This document shows, piece after piece, positions 1 through 10,641 of a stretch of 64,000 bases of DNA (within the stretch, counting starts at the first letter, position 1; each line of letters begins with the position of its first letter). This DNA is from Diphasiastrum complanatum (lineage: Eukaryota; Streptophyta; Lycopodiopsida; Lycopodiales; Lycopodiaceae), in contig CM055097.1 in the NCBI GenBank assembly GCA_029204225.1, positions 31,960,802 to 32,024,801 of the forward strand, read 5' to 3'. The notes under the pieces were generated by a model. It saw nothing but the letters and a program-made list of their open reading frames with translations. It did not search any database and was not told where the DNA came from. A program made the translations under genes and the position numbers.

Positions 1-420
1 CGGCCAAGAGGATTTTCTTATAGATTGGATCATATTGTATCCGCTAAAGCCATCTAAAATGGAGTAAGCCTCATCTCCTGCTAGATTTTCTAAGATGGAT
101 TCTCTGAAAGGTAATGGAAAATGATCACGTTCAGTGACGATGTTAAGTTTCTTAAAATCGACACAGATTCGGAGTTTTCCATTTTTCATGGAAACGATGA
201 CAATTGGGGAGACCCACTTAGTATGCTCAATTTCATAGATAAATCCCACATCTAAGAGGCATTGTAATTCTTCTTTGATCTTGGCCTCATAGATGGGATT
301 GCATCTGCATGGACGACTAGTAGTGGGCCTCGCACCTGGTTTAAGCGGATTACGATGCACAACTACTTGGGGTGAGATGCCTTTCATGTCTTTATAGGTC
401 CAGGCAAAGACATGTCGATA
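1..420 (-). pseudogene. Ty3/gypsy reverse transcriptase fragment, N-terminal part
   Basis: The minus strand is open from about 420 to the window edge without a stop and reads as the start of a Ty3/gypsy reverse transcriptase. Motifs in order are HVFAWTYKDMKG, a pre-RT loop, RICVDFKKLN and LDGFSGY, which are the family's fingers-region blocks. The YxDD catalytic box would lie beyond position 1. There is no ATG because this would be internal to a polyprotein. Upstream (above 420) it joins directly to a retroelement leader, so gag and protease are missing. It is part of the minus-strand gypsy element whose LTR is at 682-1486. The assignment to Ty3/gypsy RT is firm; the lineage is not determined. 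Confidence 0.88.
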
Positions 421-666
421 TTTATTCTGATATACCTGGTTGGTTTGAAAAAAAGTCACTTGGGTCACTTCTTTTCAAGAAAATGCCCAAGTTGACTCTT
501 TTGTTGCTTCCCTCCAGCTTGATAAGTTGCTCCGCAGCTCATGTAGGACTTGGAGAGACAACTCGTGCTGTTTGTTGGTAGATAGAGATAGGCAAACAAG
601 CAAACATACAACACGGAAGCAAGAGAACAAAAAGGAGAAGAAGCTAGGTAAAAAATACTTAAAAAG
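421..666 (-). mobile_element. gypsy untranslated leader
   Basis: This stretch aligns by eye, in reverse complement, with the leader at 46917-47150. Both contain the same block around 'caaccaaataggtata' and 'gaagtgacccaagtgac' variants. It lies between the primer-binding site (667-680) and the RT fragment. Two annotated-size reading frames here are not conserved and are not genes. Confidence 0.7.
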
Positions 667-680
667 CGGCAACGACGCCA
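667..680 (-). other. primer-binding site, tRNA-Asp type (one mismatch)
   Basis: On the minus strand the sequence just inside the LTR is TGGCGTCGTTGCCG. It differs by one base from TGGCGCCGTTGCCG, the complement of the plant tRNA-Asp 3' end, which is used by many plant gypsy elements. It sits 1 bp from the LTR. Confidence 0.75.
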
Positions 681-681
681 A

Positions 682-1486
682 TATTGGAAGTAATTCTAGT
701 GTGTGCGGTGGCTAGATCTACTTACGGGTGTAGTATAGGGATGTAGAGATTCATCTACTTTTTAAGTTTCTACAACAAGCTTCAACGAAAATAGGGAAAG
801 AATCAACAGGAATGAGAGCACTAAGGCTTACCCAACTAGTGCCCGAAACGGAAATAAAGCTAACTATTAACAACAATAAAAATCCTTGCTAAGGCAGACC
901 CAACTAGCAAGATTGATAAATCCTACTTAACACCCAAAGGGAGATAATAAGAATTGCGGCTAAACTAAGCAATAAACAAATAGAACCATGCCACAATTAA
1001 AGGCCAATGAAAGGAGACAAGAGGAGGTCCGAGCACCTTCCCTCAAGCCATGCACCTTCCAATGGGAACACAATGAATTGCAAGATAATCACAATAATAA
1101 GTTTGCCTTAATCACAAAGTGTTGTTTACAATGCAAATACCTCTCCTTTTATGGCAGGGAGGGTCTTCCATAAGTGTCTACTAACTTATGGGAGTAATCT
1201 ATTTCTAGCCTTTCTAGAACTTCTAACTTAGGATTTAGAACTTCAAAGTTTCTTAACTTAGGAAAACTTAAGATAAAATATTTCTAATCTTAAGTTTCGT
1301 AAGTCTAAGTTCTAAATCTAAGTTTAAGCTGTTTTATTATTATTTAAGCTTCTACTCATGGGCTTACAAAACACATGCCATGGTTGAAGTTTATTGACAG
1401 ATACTCATACGTGGACTTACAAAACACAGGCCGCAAAGTTTTATTTCTTTCTTTTTATTTTCTCTATGTTAGCACAATTGCTAACA
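682..1486 (-). mobile_element. gypsy LTR, family A
   Basis: The LTR reads on the minus strand from TGTTAGCAATTG (1486) to ...CTTCCAATA (682), about 805 bp. It matches the LTRs at 46034-46899 (+) and 56390-57245 (-) along most of its length, including the block on the Copia-interrupting side around 'acttacaaaacaca'. Its outer edge at 1487 abuts a copia RT/RNase H reading frame, so this gypsy element inserted into, or was joined to, a copia element. The short ORFs inside are spurious. Confidence 0.82.
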
Positions 1487-1499
1487 CCATTTTAATCAG

Positions 1500-2090
1500 A
1501 ACCCAGGATCATTACATTGGAAGTTAGCAAAAAGAGTAGTGCAATATCTCCAAGAATCGAAAGACTATGGACTGTGTTATTCGAAGGAAGCTGGATTTCG
1601 AATCAAATCTTATAGTGACACAAGCTGGGCATCCATGAAGGATGATAGCAAAAGTATTTCAGGAGGTTGTACTCTAGCATCTGGCACAACCATACTTTGG
1701 ATAAGCAAGAAACAAACAATAGTAGCTCAATCTTCGTGTGAGGTCGAATATGTAGCAACAACTAAGATGACAACGAGCTAATATGGATCAAACAAATGTT
1801 GGAAGGATTCGACGAAACTATTTCGGAACCTTATGTCTTACTAATGGATAACACTTCAGCAATCTATCTTACAAAAAATCCCGTGGTTCATTTGAAAACA
1901 AAACATATAGCTATCAAGTATTATGTTATTCAAGACTTAGTCGAAAAGAAGATACTGAAGACAGTCATCATGTCTACAAAGGAAATGACAGTTGATATCT
2001 TTACAAAGCCACTCAATAAAGCTTTGTTCGAGAAGCAGCGAAGAAGACTGGGGTTAATCCAACTGCCCACTTTGAGAGAGAGCTGTAGAA
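1500..2090 (+). pseudogene. Ty1/copia RNase H fragment (frameshifted)
   Basis: Two overlapping frames encode the end of a copia pol: HW-LAKRVVQYLQES, SYSDTSWAS (first acidic residue), SISGGC, ILWISKKQ, SSCEVEYVA (glutamate), then after a frameshift near 1780 LLMDNTSAIYL (aspartate), KTKHIAIKYY and VDIFTKPL. These are the ordered RNase H motifs of copia elements. The 5' part is cut off by the gypsy LTR at 1486. The downstream ORF runs on past the normal RNase H end into low-complexity repeats, so the tail is not real protein. No polypurine tract was found. Confidence 0.85.
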
Positions 2091-2159
2091 CACCTCAAGA
2101 GACAAATTTTGGTTCTACCAACAAAGTGCATAGTCTAATCAAGACAAAGCCTGAGAAAC

Positions 2160-2335
2160 TTGAACTCGAATTTGAAACTGAACTCGAAACATTTTTATAC
2201 TTGTTCGAACTCGAAACATTTTTATTCTTGTTCGAACTTGAAACATAATTTGTCTCGAAAGATAAACTGTCTCGAAACATAAAATGTCTCAAAAGAGAAA
2301 CTGTCTCGAAAGATAAATTGTCTGAAAACAGAATG
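2160..2335. repeat. two short degenerate tandem repeats
   Basis: A roughly 27-bp unit (GAACTCGAAACATTTTTA...) occurs about 2.5 times up to 2245. It is followed by about five degenerate copies of a 16-17-bp unit built on TGTCTCGAAAGATAAA. The shared core TCGAAA runs through both arrays. They lie just 3' of the copia RNase H, where a 3' untranslated region or LTR would be. Confidence 0.75.
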
Positions 2336-2699
2336 TCATTGTATATCAATTGTCTTAACGGTTAGATCTACTATTACAAAAGGAAGAAGGCCAAAAGACC
2401 TATCTTGTGACAATATAAATACATGTACACTTACTCGTTGTGAGCACAAGGCAACAAGAGATGTATATAGAAGAATCAGAATCAAAATTATAAAAATTCG
2501 ATCGATCAAAGTTTGCTACAGATGATTTTTTTTAGTTGTTTAGATTATCTAAAATTGTCTATCACACTCACTCATATATCTCCTAATTCCACATGCTTTA
2601 TTCAATCAAAGTAGAAACTACTCTATTAGTACATAGACCTGAATCAGACATGATTGAAGACACTGATATTAGTTTGATTTATTCAAACTTTCATCATGT

Positions 2700-3006
2700 T
2701 CTCTGAAGGAGAGTTCCTAGTATTTTTCCTACACATCGATGATTATTCGAGGAGGACAATAGTTATTTTCTAGAATATAAATCAGAAGCCTTCAAGTGTT
2801 TTCAACAATTCAAGTAGGAAAATGAGAATTAGCCTACTTTCAAAAAAATCAAGGCAATTCAGAATGATGATGGCGGCGAATTCATTTGAACTGAATTCAA
2901 AGACTACTACAAAGCCCATGGCATTCTTAGGTAGTATACCACCAGCTATTCTCAATAGTTGAATGGAGTGGTTGAATGTAAAAATCGTACACTTAGAGCT
3001 CATTAT
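2700..3006 (+). pseudogene. decayed Ty1/copia integrase core
   Basis: Translation across several stops gives the recognisable integrase order HIDDYSRRT, FKCFQQFK, IQNDDGGEF and LNGVVECKNRTL, that is, the DDE-core blocks around the second aspartate and the glutamate of copia integrases. At least five in-frame stops break it. It lies after an RNase H fragment, so it belongs to a different element from the one at 1500-2090 (copia order is INT-RT-RH). It ends abruptly near 3006. Confidence 0.75.
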
Positions 3007-3929
3007 AGTATTAAAACTTTTGATTTTGCTTAATGTTGACTCTTATAGATCCTTTATACCCAAAACTATCAAATTTGGACCATAAACACAATACAAATCC
3101 AATATCTACAACATAACTAACATGCAATCATTAGATCCTATTATAATGATTGAAAACTAGCAAGCAAAATCTTGATTTTTATTATCATACATAATTTCAA
3201 GCCAAAATAGTGAATACTAGAATTGTAAAAAACCATTAGAAATTAAGTACTAGTCGAAAAATGATAAATAGCCATTACAATCACGACTATGAAGAATGTC
3301 CATAACAAGAATGATCAAGATACTAAGAAATCTCTTACTTGGAGGTGAACTCCACCACTAGGAAGAAAAAGCAAAGAGCTACTTTCAAAAAGTTGCAAAA
3401 AAGCAAAAAGTGTTTTCACATGCTGATTAATGCAAGCTTGAGCTCTTATTGCACAAACATCCATTACTAAAGTTTTCTTTGTTTAATGAATCGATATTAT
3501 TATCAATTCATTGACCATTTGTCATTGGTTCATACATTCATATATTCATTATCATCTTCACTCTGATTCTATACTTGTAGAAACAGAGAACTATTTGATT
3601 GACAAGAACATTGAGATTAAAAAGCTGCTTGGTCAAGTACTTGATGCTAAAGATGGTAGTTGATGTGCCAAGTACTTTCCTAGACTTATTGTACCTTGTA
3701 CATGCAACAAGGCATAGCTGATCACATAAGTTCTATCATCAGTGTGTCAAATATTCACCTATCTAAATTTTCTTTGTACTTATATAGTCTATCTTCTGTG
3801 GAATTTTTTTATTCATTTTTATTAATGGACCTTTTAATTTTATTTGAGTAAGTCACAAATTTTCATAATGTTGATGCTTTAAAATTATTGAAGGTCCAAA
3901 CATTGATTGACTATCAAAAGCATTCGGGG
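3007..3929. other. unassigned AT-rich interval
   Basis: No retroelement domain, RNA gene or convincing ORF was recognised. A short plus-strand open patch near 3583-3660 (ETENYLIDKNIEIKKLLGQ) has charged, coiled-coil-like composition but no detectable context. Confidence 0.5.
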
Positions 3930-5250
3930 AAATATCGGCTCAAAATGGGCCTTTTAAAAAAAATTTGACTTTAAAGAGAGGTTACGTAGAGAGAGAATAT
4001 AAACCGGTATCATGCCATTTTCTGAGTTTTCGGTTTTGTCCGACGTCTAACTACTGTCGTTATCTTCAAATATTAATTAGACGAACATGCTTGGTAATAA
4101 CTTCTCTCCATGCCTAGATGCATAATGAGCATTGGTGTGCCCTATGCAAAATATGGAGCGAGAGCATTGTTTGAAATCTTGGTATGCTCTCAACAAAAAG
4201 TACAGCGAGAGCAATACGAGCATTTTTGAATTTTTGTGGGGGGGTTATAAGCTGGACGACATAGCCTATACAAAAGTAAGGTATGCTTTGGACCAATCTT
4301 TTGAAATACTATTGTTTTCAAAAATGGGACAATTCCATTTGCATGTTGCACTTCCTATGGAATGCACTCCATTTTATAGGAAAAATGCGAAAGCTGTAGA
4401 AAATGCTACTGCAATAATTAGAGATTTGAGACTGAATAATCATAAGAACGTAGATTTGTGGGTAGATGGATCAATTTATCATGAAGATCCAAATACCGGT
4501 TTATGCCTAGATTTTAAGTCCTTTAATAATCTTCTCAAACTTGTATGTGAAGAAAACAATGGATTACTTGCATATTGTCAAAGGTATATTGCATGACATT
4601 GGCTTGCATGATGCAAAAATTTTGAGTTTCAATCAACATTTGCGGTGTGCTAATGAACAATTGCATTGTTGGAAGTTCTTTCAAAAGCAAGACTACATAA
4701 AGGAAATATCACAATTGAAAAAAGTGACAAACTGTCTAGAAAGTCAAAAAATGTTCCTAATAAGACATCATTGGAGGTGCCAAGCAAGGATATTCTTATC
4801 CAATCACTTGCAAAGAATCCAGTGTCACTCATGGAATTTGGAAAGATATTGTTTCGACAACACAAGATTTTGAGAATAGGGGAAGTACCCGAATGCAAAA
4901 GGCATAAGTATGGAAGAACTTTGACACACTCATTGGTGTTATCAGAAAGGAAAACTTATCATCAGAAGATATTAGTGATTTGCAAAAGCATTGCACCACA
5001 TTTGTAAAATCTGTACGAGATCATTGGGGAAAAGATCAGGTAACACATTACATGGTACTGTTTTATTACTTTGTTAATGTTCTAATAAGAAGAATCTCAT
5101 TCATAATGTTACTAATTTCTACCGATGTTTGCAGCACATATCATGCTACCTATTTTGTGAAAGAATATAAGAGCTCAAGTATCTGGTCATCACAAGGTAT
5201 GGAAAAGTCACATTTGTGAAAATTATAAAAAGTTATCTATCATAGCTTTA
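3930..5250 (+). pseudogene. DDE-transposase-like gene, copy 1, internally deleted
   Basis: This is one of two homologous copies; the other is at 25189-27955 (-). The homology covers the 5' flank (CTCAAAATGGGCC near 3940), an N-terminal region (LWVDGSIY, LDFKSFNNLL, NNGLLAYCQR at 4450-4590) and a C-terminal region (HKGNITIEKSD, LQKHCTTFVKSV, HWGKDQVTHYM). Near 4665 copy 1 jumps from N- to C-terminal homology, lacking about 1.5 kb that in copy 2 holds both catalytic-type aspartates. It keeps a last exon after a GT..TTTGCAG intron (about 5040-5134) ending in SSQGMEKSH (5180-5218). In my judgement this resembles the 'QG-E' glutamate block of RNase H-fold transposases. Frames are broken, so it is either a dead gene or a non-autonomous transposon. 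Family membership is inference. Confidence 0.6.
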
Positions 5251-5285
5251 GGGGTTTGCTAAGTTTTTTTTTATGTCAAGCATCT

Positions 5286-5640
5286 TTGTGTAGGACTTTG
5301 ATAGGGCCAAAATTGGCAAAGATGAATTTGGCCAAAAGTAGTTTATGATGCAAACTCGAGCTAGTTAGGCTTGTGACACTTGTGTAGATGTAATTTGACG
5401 AGTGATCAAGTAAAAGTGTTGGCAAAGGTCATAGGGTCCAATCACAATTGAGAAATCCATATGAAGGGTCCAATAGAATTGCAAGATGGATGCATCTTTC
5501 ATCCAATAGGATTAGAGAGGCTAGGATTGAGGGGTCCAATAGGATTTAAGCTTGGATCTCCACGAGTTTTATATGTACACTCTTTATCAATAATCATTTA
5601 ATTGAGTTTTTGAGTCTTTTTCAATGGTTTTACAGACGAG
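5286..5640 (+). mobile_element. partial LTR, GGTCCAATAGGA family
   Basis: This contains GATAGGGCCAAAATTGGCA and several copies of a GGTCCAATAGRATT motif. It aligns with the reverse complement of 62240-62600 and, more loosely, with the 823-bp LTRs at 50233 and 52900. No ends or coding region are attached, so it is an LTR remnant. Confidence 0.55.
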
Positions 5641-6312
5641 CACAATTTAGATATCAAGCTAAAAACTCGCCATCTATTATGATCTTTCATAAAGCATTCA
5701 AATCCATAGCAAAAAAGAATCCTCGTGATATAATGACAACCATGTATGCATAGTATCGATATTATAATTTATTCTTCATCCTCTCCAAGATTGAGGTGGA
5801 TGGTATTGTCATGAAGGAACAATCTCCTTTTGTATGGATTTAAAACTGTATATTTTTCTTTTTGCTCATATCTATGTAAGCCGAATAAAGGGCCATTGAA
5901 GATGATCTTTTTGTTGTGTTTCCAGGGACATAACCCAATATTTTGATTGCTAGATCCCTCTTAACAAAAACAATTTTGAATGTTCCTCTTGAGTAATTAT
6001 GGCCTCCTAAGCAAACTGATTAGACCTTAATTGCCATTATAACAATGGTGGAAAATGGACTATAACTTGAATGATATATACCAATTTCAATATTTGCAAA
6101 ACTATTCAAGTAATGGTCAAGTGACAATTCCTTTTGCCCAACAGATGATCTCTCACAATGTCCTCCACGTCTCATTATAAAGGAATCTATTTCGATGGTA
6201 TCCTACAAGGAATTCCAAGTGATTTGATTAAATTGAAGAAACAATGTTATGTCATACTTTTATCTCCTGTATATTAGAAAAAATAATACAATAACAAAAT
6301 CATAAACCAATG
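5641..6312. other. unassigned interval
   Basis: AT-rich, with no domain, repeat or RNA gene recognised. It lies downstream of the minus-strand exons at 6313-7327 and may hold further exons of that gene, but none could be read with confidence. Confidence 0.4.
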
Positions 6313-7327
6313 TTATACATTAAAACTTACTAGGTCATAGTCATCGAACTCAACAACTTTTTCTATGGTAATGTCACGGCCTCCACTAGATACTTCAGCT
6401 CTTGAGAGGAGGTCCTGAATCTTTGGTGGATACCTCTTTTGAAACTCCAAAAGTTCCTCCTCACTCTGCCACGTTTCAGAATAAGCTTTGTATTTTTTCA
6501 TCAAGACCTCCAAAGTTTCGTTGCCATTTTTCCAATTGTCGTCTTTATTTGGAAAAAAAATCAACAAAAATAGTAAAAGGTAGATATCAACTTAATCTAT
6601 TATTCTTTGAACCAGTGCTACATTTTAATATATCCTGAAATATCCATATAAAGTCTAGATCAAAAACTTTATAAAATTGCTGAAGCTGGTGAAATCCATT
6701 CCTCACTTGAATCTGGTAGAGGAGGGTATGGCTCTAATCTATCCACCAAATCATTTTTATTAGAAATATAGGTGTGATCATAAAAGAAAGCTCCCGACTC
6801 TAAAAGGGATTTTGGAGAACATCCCTTATATTGCAGAACACCAATATTAGAATGTATGACATCAATAATTCTTGCAATAGATTGAATTGATTGATGGATA
6901 TAAATATGCAAAACCAACAAAAATATTGTGAGAGAAATTTAATATTAAGAAAATTGCTAATACTCAAAAAATTTAATTTCAATATGTACATAGTAATCAT
7001 ATACTTACAATTGCATTTTTTTCTATCATCTAGATTCAAATCTTGAATGTTGAGCTCTTTGTAAATATAATCATGCTGAACCAAAACTTCCGTGATAGAT
7101 TGACAAGCAGCTGATACTTTAAAGTCCATTATCCTTCCTTTCCAAGAGCATCTATATATGTTAATTGATCTTTTTCTTTTTTAAAAAGAGCCTTTTGAAG
7201 AAGGATGCATCAAAATCCATTGATATTTTTGATATATTCTCAGTATCCATTGATCTTCTGCATTGTTTTCATTGCAAATATTGATAGCATCAATGGTTCC
7301 TCTTGGTCTCCGATTATGTGTCGCCAT
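6313..7327 (-). CDS. unrecognised multi-exon gene, partial
   Basis: I do not recognise the family. Readable minus-strand pieces: MATHNRRPRGTIDAINICNE starting at 7327; a piece with QSITEVLVQHDYIYKELN and DRKKCNCK ending near 7015 at a GTATAT donor; a piece around LLESGAFFYDHTYISNKNDL and EEWISPASAI (about 6920-6670); and WKNGNETLEVLMKK...LLEFQKRYPP ending in VEFDDYDL at a GTAAGT donor near 6330. A related set occurs at 31037-31710 (-): GQSISKVLVQH/CSCK and NSGIFFYEESK/DEWLSHDSS align with it. Conservation at protein level with diverged DNA suggests a real, duplicated coding sequence. The first piece ends in a stop near 7180, so either an intron is missed or the gene is broken. Confidence 0.5.
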
Positions 7328-8776
7328 TAGTCCAAAATATGTCTATGGAAGCTAAGTATGAATGAGAATGAAAAGAATGAAGAAAATAAGAAGTATACTT
7401 AAGAATAACAAAAAGTTCCTAAACTACAATGATTAGTCAACTACAATATCAGAGACAACCATATTTCTGCACTTCAACTCAATCAACAAGTGCACTATGA
7501 AAATTGAAATATTTGATTCACAATGAAAGTAGAAACAACATCAACCATTCACACACAAGATACACTCACATTCGATAAACGCACACTATGTTAAAATATA
7601 TATGAACGTACAGAAAGATTGATGGCAGTGTACAAGCCTAGAAAAATAACAATATGAGAATTGAGCATGAAAGTGGCACTAGGTATAAGTGAAAAACCTT
7701 CTAAGCATTGTCTCTTGTATTGCCTCATATTGCCCTTACTATCTAATTGACCAAGCTTATTTAGTCAATAATAGATATTGCTAAGCATTCGTAGAAGTAG
7801 CTTAGATGAACCGTTAAGACGAGCATAAAAACAAGCGCAGTGTGAAAGTACGTAATATTACTTTCCCGAAAAGCCATTCAAATATGTAGATGAAATAAGG
7901 GCAGTCCGTAGAATATTCGGATTGGCTAAATAATGATCAACATTTTTTGGTATCAGCATTTTGGCTCAGTAGGATTGGCATTTTGGTTGAATGATCAAAG
8001 TTGGAATTTCCACCAACCAATGCCTTTCAGCATTTTTCGACAAATGGCTATCGACATTTTTTGGCATGTGTCGAACTGCATGTGTTTCTATAGAGATAAT
8101 GCCAACCCATGCGTAACTATGTGCATTTCTATGGTTTGTTTGCAATAGGTTTTCGAGTAAAATACCAAGTCTAGGATGCTATCATGGATACCTGAAAATA
8201 AGGTAGCTGGTAATAAATAGAGGCAATTAGATCAAATGGGATTTGAGCTGAGACTAAAATTCCAAATGAGAAGCTATTGCATAACACATGTTGTGACTCA
8301 CTGCTAACATGATTTTTAGTTATTTTGCATCATAAATTGCCATTCACATAACACTCTTTATCAAGAAAAAATAAAAAGAAAATGTTATTATGTAGTTCTG
8401 TTCTGGTTTGCTGATTAGAACCTGCTCACCCTTACCATAATAAGCCCATGAGATTGAGGGTGTTAGGTGGGCTACAGGTTGGTTAGGTTAGCATGCCTTG
8501 GGAATGTTACTTGAAGTGGCACTTTCATATATGGGGCTTTACTTGGTGTAAAGATCTATTACATTTTTTAACGTGTTTTTGCTTAGGCCATAATGCCCTA
8601 CCCGAACAACTACCCAATTACTATGTCCCATAATTTTGTGTTTGGTGGGCTACCTGCACAAGGCCTTAAGCAATAGGGAAGCCTTTCCATTAAATGGAGA
8701 GGTAAAGGTTCTTACTATGGGGGTTATACCTGAATCAGTTCACCCAAGCTCTTCTTCTTCTTTTCTTTTTTCAGGA
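7328..8776. other. unassigned interval
   Basis: No coding domain, RNA gene or known repeat was recognised. The 71-codon plus-strand ORF at 7933-8148 has no visible motif and is probably chance. Confidence 0.45.
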
Positions 8777-8797
8777 GGGGGGGGGGGGGGGGGGGGG
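8777..8797 (+). repeat. poly-G tract of 21
   Basis: An uninterrupted run of 21 G follows a pyrimidine-rich stretch (TTCTTCTTCTTTTC). Such tracts can form G-quadruplexes and are prone to length error. Confidence 0.9.
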
Positions 8798-9444
8798 TAG
8801 AAAGTCCTCCTTCTTTGACATGAAAATTATTTTGCACTTTTTGTTTCTATGTAAACAAGTGCATTGTGGCAAGCCACAGGGGCCTTTGCAATATGTGGGA
8901 AACTGTACTTAATTATTTTTTTAAATTTGTCTTATAGACACTGGTCTCTTCATCTTTCTTTTCTTTAGCTGATACTCTTCTTCCATAATTAATGCAGAAT
9001 ATCTGTCAAAGAATGCATGCTTGTGCTAGGTGCCTAACTATTTGCACTCTTCATAGTTGTCTACGACACCTACCAAGATATTCTGCTAAGTTAAATGAAT
9101 GATCTAACAATCTAGCAACTGTCTGAATATCGAAAAAACCGGTCCTTATAATATCATCCTTTTCCCTCATTGGAAGGAACTTCCACTGCGTCATCGAACA
9201 CTATCCCCAACATTTTGAAGGGTGGATATGTAGTTTTCTTGGTGAAAGGTGTGAGACATAAGCAACATCCATTATTAAGAATTTCACACAATTTGAGGGT
9301 GCTATAAGGACGTCAAGGTTAATTACCTTTCAGCTCAAAAGGCTAAATTGAAAATGCATTTCTACGGATGGGAAAATTGTATATGAAGGGTTGGGAAGAT
9401 TTCAAAACACAGGCCTACTCAAGTTAGCCATTTGTAAACTAGAA
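8798..9444. other. unassigned interval upstream of composite insertion
   Basis: No named gene was recognised. The last ~95 bases (9348-9449) are open in one plus frame that would continue into 16064 if the composite insertion at 9450-16058 were removed; this is discussed in the findings. Confidence 0.4.
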
Positions 9445-9449
9445 CCAAC
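9445..9449. repeat. putative target-site duplication CCAAC (left)
   Basis: CCAAC immediately precedes the TG of the copia LTR at 9450. The same five bases follow the TRIM-like LTR at 16059-16063. Confidence 0.5.
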
Positions 9450-10641
9450 TGTTAGAAAGTGGTGTGTAGAAGATAGGTCTAGCTCGAAAAGAAACGAATG
9501 AAAATAATTCATGTGTCTAGAAAGAAAAATTTTCATGCATGGCGTAATAAACTATCTTTATCTTTCCAATGCATGACTACGCCTATCAATGTCAAACAAA
9601 ACAATAGTGATAGAAATCACATTTGAACTTATAGTAACTAACTTTGAAATCGCCAGTACTACAGTGATTACGTAGCCAAACAATCAAGCATAAAAAATTA
9701 TCAAACAAAAAATTAATCACAAAGAATTCCAGAAAACGCATATATTCTGAGACAAAACTGAACGCAATAAAAGATAATATTAATTCAGTACGAAAACGTA
9801 ATAGAAGTAAATGAGTACAATAAGTTGCAGATCGAAGCCGCATACTCTATGCTATCTCTGAGCGGCTAAAATGAAAGTCTGAATTAAGCGCAATGCTGAT
9901 AAGCAGTGGCGCAATAACAATCTCTAAAACAACTCTAAGAAGTGAGCTAGAATGCTCAGGAGTATTCAAGTTCATAGGCTTGAGAGAGAGAGAGCTAACT
10001 ATTCAAATGCTTCTAATAATTCTGATTTTCAATGAATTTCAAATGATTGAAACTGTATAAATATGAACAACTATTTATACTAAGAATTTAGGTCGTCAAT
10101 TGCGATCGCCAGTTGGCTAGTGATCCGCTGACATCCATCCGATTCCTATTGATTGCTGATAAGAGGTGAAATTGGCCGTAAATGTTCTGTCTGCATAAAT
10201 GAACCAAAACTATAGCTCTGCAGAAATGAACTAAAATAGCCACAGGCGACATTGTCGGTATTTTCGTGAAAAAGACGAAAAAGGCAAAAAAAAGGAGAAG
10301 GTGCCCTTAAATCTCATTTAGGGTTGTCCCACACTTTGCCAAAGTCATTTTCTTAACATTTGAGGCTCTTTGGAAAAAGCAAAAAATGTGACACTGTGAT
10401 TTTACACGAGATTTCTGTCAGGTGAAAAATGTGAAAAAGGCAACACTGTATTTTTCAACGAGATTTTGACAAGAAAAAAACAAAACGCTATCGTAAACTC
10501 TGTGTAATTCTGCAAACTGTGTAAAAACACTTGTAAATCTACAAACTGTATAAACACACGGAAAAATCCGCAAAACTGGATTAACAATGGATGAAGATTA
10601 AAACTGATTAAACGATTGGTAAGAAGGAAAATAATCCAACA
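9450..10641 (-). mobile_element. copia family C 3' LTR
   Basis: Reading on the minus strand, it starts TGTTGGATTATTTTCC at 10641, right after a purine tract (AAGAGGGAG), and ends ..CTAACA at 9450. It matches the 5' LTR at 14776-15421 at both ends but carries about 535 bp more (roughly 9557-10092), including a TATAAATA stretch near 10056. The fragment at 38259-38530 also contains the end of this extra part. The long form is therefore ancestral and the 5' LTR has a deletion. Confidence 0.85.

Noticed and set aside
988-1173. 61-codon ORF
   Set aside because: Lies inside a gypsy LTR and is not open in the homologous LTRs.
3583-3700. Coiled-coil protein exon (ETENYLIDKN...)
   Set aside because: Only ~30 codons open, no splice support and no homologous copy.
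6313-7327. Naming this and 31037-31710 as NO VEIN/sacsin-like proteins
   Set aside because: A faint resemblance in the EEWISP/DEWLSH blocks is too weak to support the name.
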